NCBI GenBank assembly: GCA_900766795.1
Contig: CAAFWX010000380.1
Span: forward strand, 1 to 11,801
Origin: Oscillospiraceae bacterium
GTDB taxonomy: Bacteria; Bacillota_A; Clostridia; Oscillospirales; Ruminococcaceae
Length of the DNA: 11,801 nucleotides
Direction: 5' to 3'
This document shows positions 7,279 through 11,801 of this stretch, piece by piece. A program made the translations under genes and the position numbers. A model generated the notes under the pieces. The model searched no databases. It had not been told where the DNA came from and saw only the letters and a program-made list of their open reading frames with translations. Numbering within the stretch: the stretch's first letter is position 1; each line of letters starts with the position of its first letter.

Positions 7279-7626
7279 TCAGAAGAAGCCGGGGAAGGAA
7301 ACGCCGCCCGTTACCTTCTCCATCTCAGCCGCGCCGTAATCGTCAACTTCCTTGAGAATCTCGTTTACGCCGCTGATGATAAGGTCCTGAAGCATCTCGA
7401 TGTCCTCGGGGTCAACGACCTCGGGCTTGAGGGTAACGGACTTAAGCTGCTTGTCGCCTGTCATAACAAGCTCAAGCGCACCGCCGCCAACCTGCTTGGT
7501 GAACTCCTTCTGCGCAAGCTCGTCCTGAACCTGCGTGATGTCCTCCTGCATCTTCTGTGCCTTCTTGACCATTGCATTCATGTTGGGTGCGCTGTTCTGG
7601 TAACCCTGGGGTAATCTTGCCTTCAT
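7279..7626 (-). CDS. ybaB: YbaB/EbfC family nucleoid-associated protein
   Basis: A small, acidic, dimeric DNA-binding protein of the YbaB/EbfC family, of 115 residues, which is the normal length. The family sign is the central helix MNAMVKKAQKMQEDITQVQDE, followed by a beta region GGGALELVMTGDKQLKSVTL, then DPEDIEMLQDLIISGVNEIL and the C-terminal VTGGVSFPGFF. It is almost always found between dnaX and recR and is thought to bind DNA broadly. The ATG at 7624-7626 is chosen because AAAGGA lies 9 nt upstream. That ribosome site overlaps the TGA of dnaX (7641-7643). The GTG at 7642-7644 lies upstream of the site and is unlikely to be used. Confidence 0.95.
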   Translation of the reverse strand: MKARLPQGYQNSAPNMNAMVKKAQKMQEDITQVQDELAQKEFTKQVGGGALELVMTGDKQLKSVTLKPEVVDPEDIEMLQDLIISGVNEILKEVDDYGAAEMEKVTGGVSFPGFF

Positions 7627-7640
7627 AGTGGATATTCCTT

Positions 7641-9740
7641 TCACTTGTAAATTACTTCTATATTCAGCCCCTCAGCCTTGCTGAGAAGCGTCCTTACAGC
7701 GGAGGCCTGTGCCTGCGCTGCAGATTCCTTTGTTTCTTCGACGATTCTGATTCTTACGTCTGCGTCCAGCGCTTCGGAAATCTCGGCGGAGTAGTTTTTC
7801 AGCTCCTCCTCTTTCACTCCCGAGAGAAGAACCTTGTTGGAGCTGTATATCTCCAGCACGCCGTCCTTCCAAGCTGCGCGCGAACCGTTTAGCATCATCT
7901 TCGTCATGGGGTAAAGCTTTTCAAGCGTTTCCTGCCACTGCTGCGCGGTTATGGATTTGAGCGCGGCTCTCTTTGGCGTTTCCTCCGCTTTTACAGCAGG
8001 CTCTTTTTCAACGCTCGTTTCCCCGCGAACAGGAGCAGATTTAAGCTTCGGATTAGCAGGCTGCGGCGCGGGTTGTGCGGGCATTTCCGTCACAGCGGGC
8101 TTCGGCTGCGCAGCGGGCGCGGCAGGCATATCCTCCATCGGAGCATACGCGGTTTCAAACTCGCGCTGCGGGACAAACTCCATCGGCGGCTCCTCGGGCG
8201 GCAGGAAGAAATCCATCGGTGCTGCGGGAGCGCTGTTCATATCCGGCGGAGGTGCATAGCCCTCAAAGCTTGCCTCCTTTGCGGGAGCAGGCTTTTCAGC
8301 CGTTTGTGCGGTTGCTGAGTTTGCGGGAGCGGCAGGCTTTACAGCCGCCTGAACCGGCGCTGAGTTTGCGGGAGCGCTGTTCTCGGCTTCGGGCTTTTGC
8401 GGAGCGGCTGCATTAGGCTGAGCCGCCGGCTTTTTCGCCATGATGTTCACTATTTTCGCCGTCTGCTGATTAAGCTCTCTCAGCTTGCTGAGGTTTGCGG
8501 CGCTCTCCCTCGAAAGATTCTCGATAGGAGTCTGCACAAACTCTTCCTTTTGCGGCTCTACGGGGATTATCTGTATCGTTGCCCCTGCGGGAATACCCGA
8601 GGAAGCAGCGGGAGCGACCATGTGCAGCTTAGGCTTCGACGCGCCCTCTGTTTGTGCGCCAAGTCCAAGACACATTCTCACAAGGCACATTTCGGCGGCA
8701 GTTCTTCGCTGCTTTGTCTTGCCGATGTTGTCGGCGCACTGCTGCAAAAGCGTAAGGCAGCGTAGAATGTCCTCCAGAGAATAAGCCTCGCAGATACGCT
8801 GAATGTCGCCGTATTCATACGGCATTGCGCCCAGCAGGTCGGTGTCCGCAGGCACTGTCTTGTACAGCATGAGGTCGCGGTAGTGCTCGCTCAGCTCGTC
8901 AACAAGCCTTGCAATATCCTTTGAAGCGGCATGAAGCTCGCTTAACAGGCGAATGCAGCCCGAAACGTCATTCTTCGACACCATTTCGGAAAAGCTGAAC
9001 AAATGCCGATTATCCGCAACTCCCGCGCAGCTTCTCACGGTGTCGGAGGTGATATGGCTGTCCGCCGAAACGCAGCGGTCAAGCACGGAAAGCGCATCTC
9101 TCATTCCGCCGTCGGAAAGCCGCGAGATAAGCTCCGCAGCGTCGGCGTCAAGGGTTACGCCCTCTTTTTCTGCGACCGAAAGCAGCCTTGCGGCGCTGTC
9201 CTTGATGTCAATGCGCCTGAAATCAAAGCGCTGGCACCGCGAAATAATCGTAGGCAGCACCTTGTGAAGCTCGGTTGTCGCAAGAATGAACTTAACGTGC
9301 TCGGGCGGCTCCTCAAGCGTTTTCAGCAGCGCGTTAAACGCTGCGGGCGAAAGCATGTGCACCTCGTCAATGATGTAAACGCGGTACTTGCAGCTAACGG
9401 GAGTATAGGCAACCTCGTCGCGAAGCTGTCTTACGTCGTCAACGCCGTTGTTGCTGGCAGCGTCCATCTCGACGATATCCGTTGCCGTACCCTCTGCGAT
9501 GTCGCGGCAGTTGGCGCACTCAAGGCAGGGGTTTCCGTTACGGGGATTAAGGCAGTTCACCGCCATGGCGAGAATCTTCGCACAGGTGGTCTTACCCGTT
9601 CCGCGGGAGCCTGTGAAAAGGTAGGCATGGGCGGTAGTGCCGTTCGTAATCTGATTTTTGAGGGTGGTTGTGATATGCTCCTGCGAGATTACGTCATCGA
9701 ACGTTCGCGGACGGTATTTTCTATACAGCGCAAGATACAT
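7641..9740 (-). CDS. dnaX: DNA polymerase III subunit tau (possibly also gamma)
   Basis: A 699-residue clamp-loader ATPase. Domain I-II is the AAA+ core: Walker A GSRGTGKT (residues 44-51), zinc cysteines C63, C72, C75 and C78, Walker B VYIIDEVH (121-128), sensor 1 ATTE (154-157) and the SRC arginine finger (R168). The collar domain runs to about 370. A long Pro/Ala/Glu-rich linker (about 395-580, with repeated APANSA-type segments) leads to the C-terminal tau domain (about 585-699), which begins ITAQQWQETLEKLYP. The complex opens and loads the beta clamp, and tau also binds the polymerase. The ATG at 9738-9740 follows GGGGAGGAAA closely. A G-AAA-AAG run at codon 437, followed by a nearby -1-frame stop, could allow a short gamma form (see findings). 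The gene lies 25 bases past the U-run of the SRP RNA and has no obvious promoter of its own. Confidence 0.97.
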   Translation of the reverse strand: MYLALYRKYRPRTFDDVISQEHITTTLKNQITNGTTAHAYLFTGSRGTGKTTCAKILAMAVNCLNPRNGNPCLECANCRDIAEGTATDIVEMDAASNNGVDDVRQLRDEVAYTPVSCKYRVYIIDEVHMLSPAAFNALLKTLEEPPEHVKFILATTELHKVLPTIISRCQRFDFRRIDIKDSAARLLSVAEKEGVTLDADAAELISRLSDGGMRDALSVLDRCVSADSHITSDTVRSCAGVADNRHLFSFSEMVSKNDVSGCIRLLSELHAASKDIARLVDELSEHYRDLMLYKTVPADTDLLGAMPYEYGDIQRICEAYSLEDILRCLTLLQQCADNIGKTKQRRTAAEMCLVRMCLGLGAQTEGASKPKLHMVAPAASSGIPAGATIQIIPVEPQKEEFVQTPIENLSRESAANLSKLRELNQQTAKIVNIMAKKPAAQPNAAAPQKPEAENSAPANSAPVQAAVKPAAPANSATAQTAEKPAPAKEASFEGYAPPPDMNSAPAAPMDFFLPPEEPPMEFVPQREFETAYAPMEDMPAAPAAQPKPAVTEMPAQPAPQPANPKLKSAPVRGETSVEKEPAVKAEETPKRAALKSITAQQWQETLEKLYPMTKMMLNGSRAAWKDGVLEIYSSNKVLLSGVKEEELKNYSAEISEALDADVRIRIVEETKESAAQAQASAVRTLLSKAEGLNIEVIYK

Positions 9741-9765
9741 TTTCCTCCCCCTCTCAATAGAACAG

Positions 9766-9785
9766 AAAAAAACAAATGCCCTCGA
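9766..9785 (-). terminator. U-run after the SRP RNA closing helix
   Basis: The 3' strand of the SRP RNA terminal helix (CGAGGGCATTTG) runs directly into seven T residues (9766-9772) on the minus strand. The closing helix of the RNA can therefore serve as its own intrinsic terminator. dnaX starts 25 bases later, so some read-through is probably needed for its expression. Confidence 0.6.
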
Positions 9786-9905
9786 TTATGGGAACAGGCT
9801 TGCTGCGGCACACGGAGAAATCCGCTTAATGCTGCTCGGTTCCCCGCCTGACATGGTTCACAGCACTCCGTTGCACAGGGTCTGTCCCCATAAGCGAGAG
9901 CATTT
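9774..9905 (-). ncRNA. ffs: Signal recognition particle RNA (small bacterial type)
   Basis: Read on the minus strand, the centre carries the signature of SRP domain IV: GUGAACC, then GUCAGG, a CGG-GGAA-CCG tetraloop stem, AGCAGC and AUUAAGCGG (about 9820-9860). The outer strands form a long terminal helix. AAAUGCUCUCG pairs with CGAGGGCAUUU, and UUAUGGGGACAG with CUGUUCCCAUAA, with only a single C-U mismatch between them. The RNA binds Ffh and targets membrane and secreted proteins to the translocon. The position just upstream of dnaX matches the scr-dnaX order of B. subtilis. The ends are estimated from the helix; the mature ends may differ by a few bases. Confidence 0.95.
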
Positions 9906-9934
9906 ATTCTTATGATTTTTGTATTTACCTTACT

Positions 9935-9963
9935 ATTATACTATATCCCGCAGAAAAAATCAA
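9935..9963 (-). promoter_or_regulatory. Sigma-A promoter of the SRP RNA (and probably the dnaX cluster)
   Basis: On the minus strand: -35 TTGATT (9958-9963), a 17-nt spacer, and -10 TATAAT (9935-9940). The expected start is near 9928, about 22 bases before the SRP terminal helix. I see no other promoter before dnaX, so this one may also feed dnaX-ybaB-comEC-recR. Confidence 0.85.
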
Positions 9964-10027
9964 GTGCTTTTTTCAAATTTGCGAAAGGTTAAATGTGACA
10001 TGCTCTGAAAGCTTGGACTCAATATGC

Positions 10028-10059
10028 AGAAAACCCCGAAAGGAGAGCCTTTCGGGGTA
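10028..10059 (-). terminator. Intrinsic terminator of the secreted fibronectin III gene
   Basis: On the minus strand, CCCCGAAAGG pairs with CCTTTCGGGG (10 perfect pairs, 4-nt loop), followed by TTTTCTG. It begins 12 bases after the TGA of the gene at 10070-11161. It separates that gene from the downstream SRP RNA promoter. Confidence 0.9.
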
Positions 10060-10069
10060 GGATTATTCG

Positions 10070-11161
10070 TCACACAGTGACCTTGACCGTCTTTGAATAG
10101 CCGCTGTACACCTTTTTGCCGTTTACGGTGATGTAGGAGCGCATTTTGAAGTAGTAGGTCTTACCCGAGGTAAGTCCCGATTTGGTAATACCCGTCGTTG
10201 TACCCTTGGTGACGGTTTTGATTTTGGAGAACTTTCCGCCCGAGCTTGTCGCCATGAAAATCTCATAGCCCTCTGCGCCTCTTGCCTTTTTCCACGTCAG
10301 CTTTGCTTTGCCGTCCGCGCTCTTTGTCGCCTTAACGCTTGTGGGTGCGGGCGCGCAAGCCTTTTCGGAAATGGTCTTGCTGAATGCGCTCTCCTTGCCG
10401 CCGCTCACTGCTGTGACCTTGTAATAGTAGGTCTTGCCCTTTGAAAGACCCTTGTCAGTGTAGCTTGCGCTTTCGGAGGTGCCGATTTTCTTGTAGGTGC
10501 CGCCCTTCGAAGTCGCGCGGTAGATGTTAAAGCTGTCGGCGGTGGATTTCCATGTGAGCTTGGTGGAGGTGGGGGATACGGGGGTGGATTTTAGGGTGGT
10601 GGGGGCGGAAATGATTGCAGACTCATCTGAATCTGAAGAAGAACCTGGGGAGATAATCATTTCAAACCGGATATAATCAAAATCTTCTCCTTCTACATAA
10701 TCAAATAAGTCAATGGCTATTGCGGTAATATCACTAACCTGATATTCTTTTTTGATGCCATCATTATCAAAGGACGTTTTCCCTTTCAGGTTTATAATAT
10801 CCTTAACCTTCATTGATTCATTTATCTGGATAAAAGGGTCATTTCCTATGTCGATGGTTTCTCCGAAGATATTAATAATAATATGTGATCTTAGTTCTCC
10901 TCGTAAAGCAACTGTGGGCTTAAGTTGTATTGTGTCATTGTCCTTCAAATCAGCAACATACCCAACCATCATACCTTTGAGGTTAGTATTATATCCTTCA
11001 GGCATATCGGTGTTTGATTTTGGAATTACAACATTTGTTTTTTCCGATGGAATAACAATTGTTTCTGATACTGCACCAACATTCAGGTTTAGCCCACTTA
11101 CAGTTGTAGTCACCGCAATGACTCCCGCCATAAAAGCCGAAACTATCCTTTTAAGTTTCAT
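10070..11161 (-). CDS. Secreted protein: novel N-terminal domain plus two fibronectin type III domains
   Basis: A 363-residue exported protein. A Sec signal peptide (MKLKRIVSAFMAGVIAVTTT, residues 1-about 30, possible cleavage after NVGA) leads to an N-terminal domain (about 31-170) that I do not recognise. It is beta-rich by look, with IRFEMIISPG at its end. A Ser/Asp linker PGSSSDSDES (172-181) connects it to two fibronectin III domains (about 187-268 and 271-363), each with a KLTW strand and a GKTYYYKV/GKTYYFKM strand. Such domains usually act as spacers or binding modules on extracellular proteins. There is no LPxTG motif or C-terminal membrane helix, so it is probably released or loosely held. 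The ATG has GGAGG 7 nt upstream. The N-terminal half is about 35% GC and the fibronectin half about 55%, a chimeric make-up. It diverges from the XRE regulator, which may control it. Confidence 0.88.
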   Translation of the reverse strand: MKLKRIVSAFMAGVIAVTTTVSGLNLNVGAVSETIVIPSEKTNVVIPKSNTDMPEGYNTNLKGMMVGYVADLKDNDTIQLKPTVALRGELRSHIIINIFGETIDIGNDPFIQINESMKVKDIINLKGKTSFDNDGIKKEYQVSDITAIAIDLFDYVEGEDFDYIRFEMIISPGSSSDSDESAIISAPTTLKSTPVSPTSTKLTWKSTADSFNIYRATSKGGTYKKIGTSESASYTDKGLSKGKTYYYKVTAVSGGKESAFSKTISEKACAPAPTSVKATKSADGKAKLTWKKARGAEGYEIFMATSSGGKFSKIKTVTKGTTTGITKSGLTSGKTYYFKMRSYITVNGKKVYSGYSKTVKVTV

Positions 11162-11217
11162 AATTTTTCCTCCAAAAATGAATTTATAGTCATGATTATA
11201 TATAAAATCATATTTAT

Positions 11218-11246
11218 AGTATACACTAATTTATTTTAAAAGTCAA
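11218..11246 (-). promoter_or_regulatory. Sigma-A promoter of the secreted fibronectin III gene
   Basis: On the minus strand: -35 TTGACT (11241-11246), a 17-nt spacer, and -10 TATACT (11218-11223). The transcript would start near 11211, about 50 bases before the ATG at 11161. The -10 overlaps one of the TTTATAGT repeats, which suggests repression at this site. Confidence 0.8.
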
Positions 11247-11250
11247 TAGT

Positions 11251-11280
11251 TTGTGTATATTGTTTAATAAAATTTATAGT
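11251..11280 (+). promoter_or_regulatory. Possible promoter of the XRE regulator gene
   Basis: -35 TTGTGT (11251-11256), an 18-nt spacer and -10 TATAGT (11275-11280), about 31 bases before the ATG at 11312. The match is moderate. The -10 overlaps a TTTATAGT repeat, as expected if the regulator controls its own gene. Confidence 0.45.
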
Positions 11281-11311
11281 ATATGTTTATAGACTAATGA
11301 GAGGAGAAGTT

Positions 11312-11641
11312 ATGGAAGAAAGTATCACAGTGATTTTCGGAAAGCGGATACGCAGTTACCGTAAAAAGCAAAAGCTAAGTCAGGAAGAACTTGCAGAGCT
11401 TTGCGACCTGCACCCGGTTTATATCGGTCAGCTTGAGCGCGGCGAGAAGAATGCTTCTCTGGAAACAATTATTCGTGTATGTAAGGGGCTGAAAGTTGCG
11501 CCCTCGCAGATTTTTGAATGCATTTCCGAAGAAAAAGAAACAATTATCCCGCAGCAGGCGTACAATTTATTCATGGAACTTCCCACAGAAAAACAAAAGA
11601 CCATGTTTGAACTCTTGAAGAAAGCCTCCGAACTGATATAA
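11312..11641 (+). CDS. XRE-family helix-turn-helix transcriptional regulator
   Basis: A 109-residue protein with a Cro/CI-type HTH domain at residues 8-67: FGKRIRSYRKKQKLSQEELAE, then the recognition-helix region HPVYIGQLERGEKNASLETI and CKGLKVAPSQIFE. The C-terminal 40 residues (QQAYNLFMELPTEKQKTMFELLKKA) are predicted helical and may dimerise. The form is like SinR-type and phage-type small regulators. The start is the ATG at 11312-11314, with AGGAG 8 nt upstream; an ATG at 11297 would put that site inside the gene and has no ribosome site of its own. It is divergent from the secreted fibronectin III gene with a 150-base shared regulatory region. Likely targets are that gene and itself, which is inferred from position and repeats. 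Confidence 0.92.
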   Translation: MEESITVIFGKRIRSYRKKQKLSQEELAELCDLHPVYIGQLERGEKNASLETIIRVCKGLKVAPSQIFECISEEKETIIPQQAYNLFMELPTEKQKTMFELLKKASELI

Positions 11642-11670
11642 AAAATCCCCCGCTCAAACGAACGGGGGAT
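11641..11670 (-). terminator. Intrinsic terminator of the truncated gene at the window end
   Basis: ATCCCCCG (11645-11652) pairs with CGGGGGAT (11663-11670), 8 perfect pairs with a 10-nt loop. On the minus strand this is followed by a T-run (from 11646 downward, TTTTTT), so it terminates the minus-strand gene ending at 11690. The plus side has only AAACG after the stem, so it should work poorly for the XRE gene, although it directly abuts that gene's stop codon. Confidence 0.8.
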
Positions 11671-11689
11671 AAACGTATTATGCCGGAAA

Positions 11690-11773
11690 TTACATCTCGA
11701 TAACGATATCGTTCTCAGCCTTCAGAACAGAGTCAAGGATAAGCTTGCCCTCAATCTTCTCGCCGTTTACCGT
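11690..11773 (-). CDS. C-terminal tail of an unrecognised protein (truncated by contig end)
   Basis: The last 27 codons of a minus-strand gene, with the TAA at 11690-11692. The peptide runs TVNGEKIEGKLILD then SVLKAENDIVIEM, which looks like a beta-sandwich or edge-strand C-terminus. I cannot name the family from so little. The frame is open up to 11773 and then enters adapter sequence, so no residues beyond that point should be trusted. A minus-strand intrinsic terminator follows 20 bases after the stop, which supports a genuine gene end. Confidence 0.65.
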   Translation of the reverse strand, partial: TVNGEKIEGKLILDSVLKAENDIVIEM

Positions 11774-11774
11774 G

Positions 11775-11801
11775 AGATCGGAAGAGCGTCGTGTAGGGAA
11801 A
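11775..11801. other. Illumina sequencing adapter (contamination at contig end)
   Basis: The last 27 bases begin AGATCGGAAGAGC and continue GTCGTGTAGGGAAA. This is the reverse complement of the Illumina universal adapter end (CTCTTTCCCTACACGACGCTCTTCCGATCT), matching over all 27 bases. It is technical sequence left on the contig and is not biological. Confidence 0.98.

Larger units (their letters stand above)
11183..11293. repeat. Four TTTATAGT/A repeats in the divergent promoter region
   Basis: TTTATAGT occurs at 11183-11190, 11213-11220 and 11273-11280, and TTTATAGA at 11286-11293, all in plus orientation. The second and third copies extend to TTTATAGTATA. The second overlaps the -10 of the secreted-protein promoter, and the third overlaps the likely -10 of the regulator gene. 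An inverted pair (AGTATACAC at 11218-11226, GTGTATATT at 11253-11261, 8 of 9 matching) is also present. These are candidate operators for the XRE protein; binding is inferred. AT-rich DNA throws up such repeats by chance, so confidence is moderate. Confidence 0.55.

Noticed and set aside
8001..8030. Second A5 run in dnaX as a frameshift site
   Set aside because: In the gene frame it reads GAA AAA GAG, which is the wrong phase for tandem -1 slippage; the same holds for the run near 9165.
11645..11670. Hairpin as a terminator of the XRE gene
   Set aside because: On the plus strand the stem is followed by AAACG and no T-run. The T-run lies on the minus side, so it is assigned to the minus-strand gene.

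Overview
This window looks like a contig end from a spore-forming, Gram-positive clostridial bacterium, most like the Ruminococcus/Oscillospiraceae group. The evidence is a spoVA sporulation pair, strong GGAGG-type ribosome sites, a small SRP RNA directly upstream of dnaX, and a secreted protein with C-terminal fibronectin type III domains. The genus call is an inference from gene content and style. The final 27 bases (11775-11801) are Illumina adapter, so the right edge is an assembly artefact rather than genome.

Layout. 1-576 (minus) holds the start of spoVAD and all of spoVAC. 949-2895 (minus) is a membrane-anchored sensor diguanylate cyclase (sensor region, HAMP, PAS, GGDEF) with its own sigma-A promoter and a UUCG-loop terminator. 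Divergent from it, 3366-4514 (plus) encodes an unrecognised protein. Its C-terminal half is six copies of a KMSQADIEALL motif closely resembling the FliM N-terminal CheY-binding peptide. 4581-9905 (minus) is a housekeeping block transcribed in the order SRP RNA, dnaX, ybaB, comEC, recR. Here comEC sits inside the otherwise classical dnaX-ybaB-recR group. 10070-11161 (minus) encodes a secreted fibronectin III protein, and 11312-11641 (plus) a small XRE-family regulator. These two share a 150-bp divergent promoter region with four TTTATAGT/A repeats. 11690-11773 (minus) is the C-terminal tail of an unrecognised gene.

How the genes work together. The dnaX-ybaB-comEC-recR block joins replication clamp loading, a nucleoid-associated protein, a DNA-uptake channel and recombinational repair, with tight coupling (a ribosome site overlapping a stop, and a 1-nt gap between comEC and recR). 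The divergent diguanylate cyclase and SQADIEALL-repeat protein hint at a signalling locus. The XRE regulator and secreted protein look like an autoregulated divergent pair. The best candidates for something undescribed are the six-fold FliM-like motif protein and the XRE/secreted-protein pair.
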